Below are positions 8,088-14,387 of a stretch of DNA of 64,000 nucleotides, in pieces; positions within the stretch are counted from its first letter, which is position 1; each line of letters begins with the position of its first letter. Made by a program: the position numbers and the translations under genes. The DNA comes from Thalassospira sp. ER-Se-21-Dark. Its GTDB lineage: Bacteria > Pseudomonadota > Alphaproteobacteria > Rhodospirillales > Thalassospiraceae. The notes under the pieces were generated by a model, which saw nothing but the letters and a program-made list of their open reading frames with translations, was not told the DNA's origin and did not search any database. The DNA is taken from NCBI RefSeq assembly GCF_017922435.1, contig NZ_VDEZ01000005.1:124001-188000 (forward strand), read 5' to 3'.

Positions 8088-8903
8088 TTATTCCTGCGCC
8101 TTGATGCAGGTGACACCATCGCCATCAATCAGCGTGGCGCCCTGGCTCATGGAGTTGTTGACAAAGTGGGCGGCGTGATCGCCGTGCCAGGTGATGTCGG
8201 ACTGAACATCCGAGCCGATGGCATGGCCAATGGCGGTGCGGTGATACCAGAAGCAGGAGCGAATGCCGCTTGCGACCGGCAGACCGGAATGCGGCATCCA
8301 AAGCGTTCCGAGCCAGCGTTTGGCCTGTGTGCCCTTCCACGGCAAATCTTCATCGCCGATATAATCCGATCGTGAAAATTCATCGATCAGAAGCAGCTCC
8401 GACCACTGTTTCCAGCCGACAATCGCATAGCGCTGCCCGTCATCGGGCACGTCGCGATCGCCAAGGCCTTCGAACGCCATCATCACCTTATCAAGCGTCA
8501 TCCCCTCGGTATTATCGGGCACGACATCATCGGCCCCGACCAGCGCATTGATGATCAGCTCGTCGGTCTTGCGCCCCAGCGCATAGGCCCCGGCATTGGC
8601 CAGCACCATCTTTTCATCATGGTTGATTTTAAGCTCGTCCAGCGCATCGACCCAGTCACCGGCGTAATAATCACGCAGGTCACAACGCACCGCCTCGTGA
8701 TCGACATTCATCACCGGTACTTTGCCATGGCGGGCCTTGGTGGTGGCCGTGCCCTTGCCGACTTTCTGGAAAACCGTGGTCGCGCCCTTGATGGCGTTTT
8801 TGACCCGCACCGTGTTGCGCAGTTTTGATCCCATGCGTTGATAGGCCTGATGCACATCGGCCTGAAAATGGTCGATGAAGCTTTGATCAATCGTGGTTGT
8901 CAT
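8088..8903 (-). CDS. Major capsid protein
   Basis: A 271-residue protein of the podovirus capsid type. It opens with TTTIDQSFIDHFQADVHQAYQ, has the family phrase KLRNTVRVKNAIKG, an RCDLRDYYAGDWVDALDELKI segment, and an AVGADDV-like loop with ELIINAL before it. The C-terminal half has WHGDHAAHFVNNSMSQGA, typical of the shell domain. It should assemble on the scaffold encoded upstream (9326-9976). Length fits short-tailed phage capsid subunits of this group. A 422-base non-phage-like gap with a plus-strand gene separates it from the scaffold gene. Confidence 0.8.
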   Translation of the reverse strand: MTTTIDQSFIDHFQADVHQAYQRMGSKLRNTVRVKNAIKGATTVFQKVGKGTATTKARHGKVPVMNVDHEAVRCDLRDYYAGDWVDALDELKINHDEKMVLANAGAYALGRKTDELIINALVGADDVVPDNTEGMTLDKVMMAFEGLGDRDVPDDGQRYAIVGWKQWSELLLIDEFSRSDYIGDEDLPWKGTQAKRWLGTLWMPHSGLPVASGIRSCFWYHRTAIGHAIGSDVQSDITWHGDHAAHFVNNSMSQGATLIDGDGVTCIKAQE

Positions 8904-9182
8904 CGCCTTTTATCCCCTTGTTTCAGATATGGTTTTGTCGTGATTGCAGGCAGCCGCCGGGGTTCAATTGCGCTGCCCAAAAAGGCCGGTGCCACAATTG
9001 CCCCAAAACCGGTCATTTTCCGGCCAAGGTTTGGTGGTTTAAGAACGCTGTTACAGGGAACCTCATCCATCGAGGTTCCGTAGGACACGCGCTTGATTTG
9101 CCCCGACCTGTTGCACCCGACGGGCTTTTCTGCGCGGTCCGGTCCAAGACAAACAAGAAAACAAAGAAAAAGAGTATCTGCC

Positions 9183-9311
9183 GTGAAGAAGTCGGTTTTG
9201 CTTGTGTTCAGCCTGATCGGGCTGGGTGTTGCGGGCTATTTTATTTTGCCGCTGACCCCGATCCCGGATTATGTCAGTGCGGTATTTGATCGCGCCGACA
9301 AGCTGTTCTAG
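9183..9311 (+). CDS. Small single-span membrane protein, possible moron
   Basis: A 42-residue frame starting with GTG at 9183. It has a positively charged start (VKKS), one hydrophobic span (VLLVFSLIGLGVAGYFIL) and a short polar tail (PLTPIPDYVSAVFDRADKLF). It lies on the opposite strand to every phage gene around it, between scaffold and capsid genes, which is how phage morons are placed. The ribosome site (AAAGAG) is weak. The stop codon overlaps a 13-base match to the repeat end at 34628. Function unknown; a spurious frame cannot be excluded. Confidence 0.45.
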   Translation: MKKSVLLVFSLIGLGVAGYFILPLTPIPDYVSAVFDRADKLF

Positions 9312-9320
9312 GCTCAGGAC
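9308..9320 (+). repeat. Short match to the terminal repeat of the 34628 element
   Basis: CTAGGCTCAGGAC is identical to the outer 13 bases of the miniature element at 34628-34896. It may be a truncated end, or chance. Confidence 0.35.
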
Positions 9321-9325
9321 TTGGG

Positions 9326-9976
9326 CTATTCCCCGGAAAGCCGGGCGAAATCCGCCTGCACCTCCGCCACCAGCGCCGGTTCGCGATCCCGCCAATAGCG
9401 CGGATCATTCATCTTGCGCCGGATTTCAGACCGAAGCCGCGTCTCCCCCGCCCCGCCGTCGACCTTGCCAAGGGCGGCCTCATCACTTTGCGCCATCATG
9501 CGGTGCATGGCACGCACCCCATCGGCCGTCTGACACAGGGTTTCAAACGCGGTTTCGGGCAGATTGGCCTTGCCCCAGTTTTCGATTTTCGGGGCGAGCT
9601 TTTTCCAGCTTTCCGCCCCGCCAAACTCGGCCGCCAATGCCGCACGATCCGTCGCCCGCTGTGCCGCCTGATCCAGATCACCCAGAAGCGGTGAAAGAAC
9701 CTCCCCCGCCAGATCATAAACCAACTGAGCCTGGGCGTTGCTGAAGCCCGCCGCATGCAGGCGCTGGTTTAAATCCGTATCAATATCTTCCATGCCATCT
9801 GCAAGCGTGATTGCGTAGGCATCCGGTGTTTCGGGCACCAGATCGGCAAGGTCGGCGGGATCAAGTTCGGTTTCTGACGTTTCATCGGTGGTATCAAGCA
9901 GTTCGGGTGTTTCTGCTGCTTCCGGTGCTTCCGGCGTCTCGGTTTCCGGTGAGAGAAGGTCGGGTTCGGTTGTCAT
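9326..9976 (-). CDS. Capsid assembly scaffolding protein
   Basis: A 216-residue acidic protein. The first 60 residues are rich in Glu, Thr and Pro and likely disordered, followed by helices (LNQRLHAAGFSNAQAQLVYDLA). The basic C-terminal helix holds RRKMNDPRYWRDREPALVAEV, close to the capsid-binding tail seen in podovirus scaffolds. Gene order portal, small gene, scaffold, capsid supports this. Scaffold leaves the head before DNA fills it (family knowledge). ATG at 9976 has CGGAG 8 bases upstream. Confidence 0.75.
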   Translation of the reverse strand: MTTEPDLLSPETETPEAPEAAETPELLDTTDETSETELDPADLADLVPETPDAYAITLADGMEDIDTDLNQRLHAAGFSNAQAQLVYDLAGEVLSPLLGDLDQAAQRATDRAALAAEFGGAESWKKLAPKIENWGKANLPETAFETLCQTADGVRAMHRMMAQSDEAALGKVDGGAGETRLRSEIRRKMNDPRYWRDREPALVAEVQADFARLSGE

Positions 9977-10047
9977 GCGAACACTCCGCTAATTGGGGTC
10001 AAACTTTGATTGGCATGTGTGGCGCGAGGTTCCCGCGAAGGCGGGGA

Positions 10048-10293
10048 TCAATCCTCGGCAGAACGCTCCGCCAGTCGCTTGATCTGAAGCACCAGCGCGC
10101 GCTTCCCTTCGCGCATCCAGATCGCCGCAGTGCTGGCATCCGGGCCAAGGGCGGTGTGCAGGAAATGCTGTTCCAGATCGGCCAACACCTTTGCCCCCGC
10201 GTCACTGTCAAAACAGGTCTGCCAATGATCGGTGCCGCTTTCTGACAGGCTTTCACTTTCGGCCTCAAACCAGTCCCATCCATTGCCTGTCAT
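10048..10293 (-). CDS. Bbp19-like phage protein
   Basis: An 81-residue protein from ATG 10293, overlapping the portal stop as TGATG; a GTG three bases earlier is an alternative. The phrase FDSDAGAKVLADLEQHF and the later MREGKRALVLQIKRLAE follow the pattern of the small family typified by Bordetella phage BPP-1 Bbp19, which sits between portal and scaffold or capsid genes. Function in that family is not established. The overlap suggests translational coupling with the portal. Confidence 0.6.
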   Translation of the reverse strand: MTGNGWDWFEAESESLSESGTDHWQTCFDSDAGAKVLADLEQHFLHTALGPDASTAAIWMREGKRALVLQIKRLAERSAED

Positions 10294-11825
10294 CACACGG
10301 CCTCCGCAATTTCGGCTGGCAGGCTTGGCCGCAAAAGATGGTCCGGCACACCAAACTGATCGGCAAGCCAGCGGACCATGACGGGCAGATCAACCTCGGC
10401 CAGTGCTTCGGGGCCAAGACCCGCAATGCGCGACAGCCAATCAAGGGCCTGTCCCGCCTGCACCCGTTTGGGCAATTGCGCCAAGGGGGCCGCATGACGG
10501 AGCACGACGACATCGCCATCGAGCGGAATGTCGGGAAGCTCCCCGGTTTGGGTCAGGATATAAAGCGCGCGCCTCATCAGCGGATAGAGCAATTCCGCCT
10601 GCAACCGGCCATAGGTTGCCCCCAAAAGCCGCGCATTTTCCGATGCGCGTTCAAGCACCTCGGTCGCGGTCATGCCCGGTTGATCAGTTTGGCCCAAGCG
10701 ATCTGCCAGAAGGCAGCGCCGGATACGGTCGCGCAGGTCTGAGAGAACAAGATCAGACACATCAAACCGACCGGGGGCTTCCAGCGGTTTGAGCCCGGCC
10801 GACCCAACGGCCTTGGGGATGATGCTGCCCGGCACAAGCCGAATGGTGGCCGGGTTGAGCACCCCGTCATCATCGGCCTGCCAGATGCCGGTAACGGCGA
10901 TGGAGGCGTTTTTCAGAACCAGCTCAACCACCTTATTGGCGGTCTTGATATCAGGCAGTGCCTTCATCACAGGTGATCTGCCATAGATCTCGCCCGGCGC
11001 CTTCATCCAGCGAAAGGCGATATAGGGCGATACATCAAACCGGTCGCGATAGATCAAATCACCGGTACTGGCATCGCTGTCTTCGCGAAAGACACACAGC
11101 TCGTAACCGGTTTTGCGATCCGTTGCCGGAAGCACAGCCTCGATCACGGTGATGCGTTTTGGCGCGTCCTTGTCATCCTGATCACCGGTAACGCCCTTGG
11201 CGCCTGGCCAGGTTTGCATGATCTCATCGCGGGTGAGTGCCAGTTTGCGAAACACCGCATCCATCTTGCCATCGGAGCGTTCTTCAAATGCCAGATCGCG
11301 CAACGGCACGGCGGTAAAGCGCAGCGCAGACGGGCTGTGCAGATCAGCCCTTTCAAGCCGCAAACACGCAGTTCCGGCGGTGACCAGATCCAGAAACGCC
11401 TGATGCATTTCAACCGCAAAGTTGGAGCGATCAAAATGCCCCTGCAAAATCCGAACGGCCCGGCCAAGCTGCTCGGTCAGAACCTGTCGATCCGCATTGG
11501 CGACATTGCCACCGGGCTCCAACTCAAACCAGCCGCCACCGGGCGGGGTGATTTCTGCCATCAGGCTGGCGGCAAGCTGTTCGACCGCATCGGACGCGGT
11601 TGCGTCAAACACCCGATCAAGGCGCTTGCCGCCATTGGTCTGGTTGCTGGCCGCCGCATTGCGCTGTGGCAGGGCGAATTCATAGCAATCCTGCCAGTGG
11701 GTCAGCCAGTTGCGCCTGCGTTCCATCGCCTTTTGAAAACGGCCGCGCAGCTGGGCGATATCGGCCCCCGAGTATGCCTTGTCCTCACCTTCAGTCATCT
11801 CGCCAGGCTTTTGCGATTTCGCCAT
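10293..11825 (-). CDS. Portal (head-to-tail connector) protein
   Basis: A 510-residue protein matching the podovirus head-to-tail joining family. Visible blocks are RRRNWLTHWQDCYEFALPQRNA near residue 40, LAASLMAEITPPGGGWFELEPG near 90, FLDLVTAGTACLRLE near 150, SPYIAFRWMKAPGEIYGRSPVMKALPDIKTAN near 270, and MTATEVLERASENARLLGATYGRLQAELLYPLMRRALYIL near 400, all typical of the clip, wing and stem regions. It forms the dodecameric DNA channel. GGGGGAA precedes the ATG. It follows a small gene by 2 bases. Confidence 0.9.
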   Translation of the reverse strand: MAKSQKPGEMTEGEDKAYSGADIAQLRGRFQKAMERRRNWLTHWQDCYEFALPQRNAAASNQTNGGKRLDRVFDATASDAVEQLAASLMAEITPPGGGWFELEPGGNVANADRQVLTEQLGRAVRILQGHFDRSNFAVEMHQAFLDLVTAGTACLRLERADLHSPSALRFTAVPLRDLAFEERSDGKMDAVFRKLALTRDEIMQTWPGAKGVTGDQDDKDAPKRITVIEAVLPATDRKTGYELCVFREDSDASTGDLIYRDRFDVSPYIAFRWMKAPGEIYGRSPVMKALPDIKTANKVVELVLKNASIAVTGIWQADDDGVLNPATIRLVPGSIIPKAVGSAGLKPLEAPGRFDVSDLVLSDLRDRIRRCLLADRLGQTDQPGMTATEVLERASENARLLGATYGRLQAELLYPLMRRALYILTQTGELPDIPLDGDVVVLRHAAPLAQLPKRVQAGQALDWLSRIAGLGPEALAEVDLPVMVRWLADQFGVPDHLLRPSLPAEIAEAV

Positions 11826-11827
11826 GC

Positions 11828-12064
11828 CTATTCCCCCAACAGGTTCTTGCCGCCGCCCGCCTTGGCGATACGGTCACTTAAAAGCCCGCGATAACTTGTC
11901 CCGATCAGGCTGGCACGCCCATAGCGACGGCGTTCAAGCGCCTCGGTCCGCGCCGATCGCGCGGCGTCTTCGGCGCTGGTGTCGTCGTCGGCATTGGTGA
12001 CTTTTTGACGTGCAGCCGGTGCACTGACGGCGGCCGGCTTTGGTGTCGAAAACAAACTGCCCAT
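11828..12064 (-). CDS. Small phage protein of unknown function before the portal
   Basis: A 78-residue protein from ATG 12064, chosen because GGAAGGA lies 7 bases upstream; a longer frame to 12106 runs through a terminator stem. It begins MGSLFSTPKPAA, has an acidic middle (NADDDTSAEDAARS) and ends with RYGRASLIGTSYRGLLSDRIAKAGGGKNLLGE. A conserved tail of this kind, with an RxGRxSTIxTS-like phrase and KTLLG end, is common in small proteins encoded before podovirus portals. Role unknown. It ends 2 bases before the portal start. Confidence 0.6.
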   Translation of the reverse strand: MGSLFSTPKPAAVSAPAARQKVTNADDDTSAEDAARSARTEALERRRYGRASLIGTSYRGLLSDRIAKAGGGKNLLGE

Positions 12065-12092
12065 CGCTTTTCCTTCCCGATCCCCCAAACGC

Positions 12093-12126
12093 AAAAACGC
12101 CCGCAAGGGTCGGAACCCTGCGGGCG
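12093..12126 (-). terminator. Intrinsic terminator in front of the head operon
   Basis: On the minus strand CGCCCGCAGGGT-TCCG-ACCCTTGCGGGCG (one bulge) is followed by TTTTT. It ends the two-gene unit 12174-13105 just 29 bases before the start of the head genes, so the portal operon needs its own promoter or antitermination. Confidence 0.8.
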
Positions 12127-12130
12127 CATC

Positions 12131-12173
12131 TGTGGCGTTGATTTGTCTCTTATGTCACATTAAAAAGAACAAA
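12131..12173 (-). promoter_or_regulatory. Possible weak promoter for the head operon
   Basis: On the minus strand TTGATT, 17 bases, CATAAG lies just upstream of the terminator. It is a weak match and would place the terminator in the leader, so it is only a candidate. Confidence 0.2.
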
Positions 12174-12677
12174 TCAAGAACATTTTTCAGAAAAAAACAC
12201 ATCGCCGATCCGATCGGGGTTTTCAGCCGCCTGCTGCAGATGGCGATACAACTGCCAGGGGGTGATGAGCCAGAAGGCCGAAATGCCCAAAAGGCGCTTG
12301 ATAAGCTCGACACAGCTCATCGGGCCAAATCGTACCTTGCGGGTGACGGCGGCCGGATAAGACGCCCAGATACAGTGATAACCAAGGCCGCGATAATAGG
12401 CTGCCGGATCAAAGATCGGCGAATAGCACCAGCTTTCACACCGCACCCGATGGCTTTGCGGATCAAGACAAATCCACTCCCCTGCCCGCACCCCGGAGAC
12501 CAGCACAAAGCAATGGCGAAAGCCCGGTTTGAGAACCCGCAACAATCGCTTTTCCGGCGCATCGGCAAACACCACCAGCACCGAGACCTCGCGCCCGGAA
12601 ACGGACTGACTGGTCCAGTTATCGGCCATTTCCGAAACGTCTGATCGGGCAACATCTGTGGTCATCACATCGTGCAT
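12174..12677 (-). CDS. Phage-associated protein, possible cysteine-peptidase fold
   Basis: A 167-residue protein from ATG 12677 (GGGGA upstream); an ATG at 12665 overlapping the previous stop is an alternative. Features seen are VSVLVVFADAPEKRLLRVLKPGFRHCFVLVS, then WICLDPQSHRV and FGPMSCVELIKRLLGI followed by ITPWQLYRHL. The spacing of a Cys-His pair and of a Cys at the start of a helix recalls NlpC/P60-like or papain-like folds placed near phage structural genes, but no full triad can be assigned. Role unknown. It overlaps the upstream gene by 13 bases. Confidence 0.5.
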   Translation of the reverse strand: MHDVMTTDVARSDVSEMADNWTSQSVSGREVSVLVVFADAPEKRLLRVLKPGFRHCFVLVSGVRAGEWICLDPQSHRVRCESWCYSPIFDPAAYYRGLGYHCIWASYPAAVTRKVRFGPMSCVELIKRLLGISAFWLITPWQLYRHLQQAAENPDRIGDVFFSEKCS

Positions 12678-13105
12678 GGCGACAGATCCCCACCCAGTTC
12701 AACAGCCACATCTTCGTGATGGAAACTTTCATCCCGCCCGCGTTTGACGATGCCGCGTGTGACCAGCACATTTTCAAGGGATTCCATGGCCTGTTGCCAC
12801 AAGTCGCCCTTGCCCTTTTCACGCGGATCACGGGCATCGGGTTCGCGTTCAACCAGTCCGAAATATTCCAGAACCTGCAAATGCCGGTCGCCCAGAATGC
12901 CCGCCTTCTTAAGACGCATCACCGCGTTATAGACATCATCAGGATCACAGGGGCGCACCACCTCGCCCGCGTCGGCCACCACACGCGCACCTTCAATCCT
13001 GGCGGTTTGGCAACGCACGAACCAGAACCATGCCTGCCGGGCACTGGAAAAGGGTGTGATGTCGCGCGCAGAAAGTGGTTTGGGAAAAAGTCTTTGTTCG
13101 GTCAC
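12665..13105 (-). CDS. Conserved protein of unknown function, first gene of the phage operon
   Basis: A 146-residue protein from GTG 13105, chosen because AGGAGG sits 5 bases upstream; a longer frame to 13156 lacks a ribosome site. The phrases ARQAWFWFVRCQTARIEGAR, PCDPDDVYNAVMRLKKAGILGDRHLQVLEYFG and a later LWQQAMESLENVL look like a conserved helical protein that I have seen in Rhodospirillales, but I cannot assign a function. It may be a small terminase or regulator because it is first in the operon; that is a guess. Its leader of about 240 bases contains hairpins. Confidence 0.5.
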   Translation of the reverse strand: MTEQRLFPKPLSARDITPFSSARQAWFWFVRCQTARIEGARVVADAGEVVRPCDPDDVYNAVMRLKKAGILGDRHLQVLEYFGLVEREPDARDPREKGKGDLWQQAMESLENVLVTRGIVKRGRDESFHHEDVAVELGGDLSPCTM

Positions 13106-13357
13106 GTCGCCCTCCTGCTGGATAAAACCTGTTCGTTCCACCGGACCTGCAACCAACCGTTCACCGCACCAAACCTTTGAAAAAGATAAAACTTTCCCGT
13201 TCGCGCATCTTGCGATGCACGCTGGTTTGATGAATGGTTTGTGATGTCCCCAAGGGCGGTGTTCCGCCCGCGCATATCGACGGTTCTCGCCGTCTTTTCA
13301 GCCGAACCTAAAAAGGTCCGACTTATTTCCAGATGCAATTCCGGTGTTGATATGCAA

Positions 13358-13387
13358 GCTATAATCTCTTTTTGTTCTCATTGTAAA
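13358..13387 (-). promoter_or_regulatory. Sigma70-like promoter toward phage genes
   Basis: Minus strand: -35 TTTACA (13387-13382), 18-base spacer, -10 TATAGC (13363-13358). Transcription would enter the unit beginning at 13105 after a leader of roughly 240 bases. The -35 touches a dyad that resembles the repressor-proximal dyad. Confidence 0.5.
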
Positions 13388-13400
13388 GGATTAATTTCCT
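13387..13400. promoter_or_regulatory. Candidate operator O2
   Basis: AGGATTAATTTCCT matches the centre of the perfect dyad at 13615-13634 at 11 of 14 positions, including both AGGA and TCCT arms. It abuts the -35 of the phage-directed promoter. Confidence 0.45.
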
Positions 13401-13614
13401 ATTCCAAAGATGAGGATCATGCATTCAATCCGATCAAAGACCGTGCTGTTTGACCATCAAGCCTCTGAGAATGAAGGGTAAAGTTGCAATCAGGATCGAT
13501 GGAAATGCGGTATACTTTTTGTTTTGGTCACCGTGATCAGAACGCCCCGGTTTGCAGGACTTGCGCCGCCTCAACCGTGCAGGATTGTTATCTGATGCCG
13601 ATTCCCGCCTCAGA

Positions 13615-13634
13615 AGAAGGAATTAATTCCTTCT
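13615..13634. promoter_or_regulatory. Candidate operator O1, perfect 20-bp palindrome
   Basis: AGAAGGAATTAATTCCTTCT is fully self-complementary and lies 30 bases before the repressor start codon. This suggests an autoregulatory site for the S24 regulator. Confidence 0.55.
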
Positions 13635-13664
13635 CTCTGATCTTGCCTGCTGCTAGAATGCGGC

Positions 13665-14285
13665 ATGATCAGACATCAACAAATATGGGCCGCGCTTGAT
13701 CAAATCGCCGAAGACCATGGCTTGACGCCATCGGGACTGGCACGGCTGGCGCAACTTGACCCGACGACATTCAACCGGTCCAAGCGCACGACTGCGCAGG
13801 GCAAGGCGCGCTGGCCGTCGACCGAAAGCATTTCAAAGGTGCTTTCCGTCACCGATGTCAGTTTCCGGGAATTTTCCGAACTGGTGGATGGCAATGGCGC
13901 CGGGCGTATCCCCGTGATCGGCTTTGCCCAGGCAGGCAATCGCGGCTTTTTTGATGATGCCGGATATCCGGTTGGTGGATCATGGGAAGACATCACCTTT
14001 CCGGCCCTGCATGACCCAACCGCCTATGGATTGCGGATATCGGGGGAGTCCATGGCGCCGGTATTTCGCGATGGCGACCTGATCATTGTCAGCCCGGCAT
14101 CCAACATCCGCCCCAAGGACCGCGTGGTTGTCAAAACCCATGAGGGCGAAGTCATGGCCAAGGAACTGGTCCGGCGTGGTGCGCTGGGTGTCGAGTTAAA
14201 ATCCCTGAATCCCGATTTCGAAGACCGTTTTATTCCCGCAGAGGAAATCGACTGGGTCGCCCGTATTTTGTGGTGCAGCCAGTAA
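13665..14285 (+). CDS. S24-family (LexA/CI-like) repressor
   Basis: A 206-residue protein. Residues about 1-75 form an XRE-type helix-turn-helix (GLTPSGLARLAQLDPTTFNRSKR). Residues about 85-206 form a self-cleaving S24 domain: Ala90-Gly91 as cleavage bond (FAQAGNRGF), catalytic Ser129 in ISGESMAP and Lys166 in VMAKELV, spaced as in LexA. It should bind DNA as a dimer and inactivate itself after RecA activation. The ATG is preceded by a TAGAAT -10-like box only 5 bases upstream and no ribosome site, so the message may be leaderless. It could be the prophage repressor or a host regulator of the same family. Confidence 0.85.
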   Translation: MIRHQQIWAALDQIAEDHGLTPSGLARLAQLDPTTFNRSKRTTAQGKARWPSTESISKVLSVTDVSFREFSELVDGNGAGRIPVIGFAQAGNRGFFDDAGYPVGGSWEDITFPALHDPTAYGLRISGESMAPVFRDGDLIIVSPASNIRPKDRVVVKTHEGEVMAKELVRRGALGVELKSLNPDFEDRFIPAEEIDWVARILWCSQ

Positions 14286-14387
14286 GCATTCGAGTAAGCC
14301 TTTGGCCTTTCGCGCACATTCGATGATTGATCTATTCAAATCCGCCCTGCGACACATTACATTTGGTCATAGCAAAAGAACCGGCTG

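Larger units (their letters stand above)
8904..9325. other. Insert-like gap between capsid and scaffold genes
   Basis: This 422-base stretch breaks the minus-strand virion operon. It contains a perfect 8-bp stem hairpin (GGAACCTC-N7-GAGGTTCC, 9057-9079), a small plus-strand gene (9183-9311) and a 13-base piece matching the end of the repeat element found at 34628. No clear promoter was recognised. The arrangement resembles a moron insertion. Confidence 0.5.
1..13664 (-). mobile_element. Partial podovirus-type prophage, structural module
   Basis: The block of minus-strand genes follows the usual short-tailed phage order: portal, Bbp19-like protein, scaffold, capsid, tail tubes A and B, internal protein, fibre. 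A LexA-like S24 repressor starts at 13665 on the other strand. Only the left edge of the window limits the module, so terminase, lysis, replication and integration genes may lie beyond position 1. No integrase, attachment site or reverse transcriptase was seen here. The right boundary is inferred from where phage-like genes stop. The repressor may belong to the phage or to the host. Confidence 0.85.
13106..13664. other. Regulatory gap between phage operon and S24 repressor
   Basis: This 559-base gap holds a minus-strand sigma70-like promoter, two related dyads (13387-13400 and 13615-13634), and a leader with a GGGCGG-TGTT-CCGCCC hairpin (13254-13269) upstream of the first phage gene. A weak plus-strand hairpin with TTTT lies at about 13279-13297. 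No convincing gene was seen in it. Confidence 0.6.

Noticed and set aside
13241-13699. Small plus-strand frames in the repressor control gap
   Set aside because: They lack ribosome sites, overlap the dyads, and one runs out of frame into the repressor gene.
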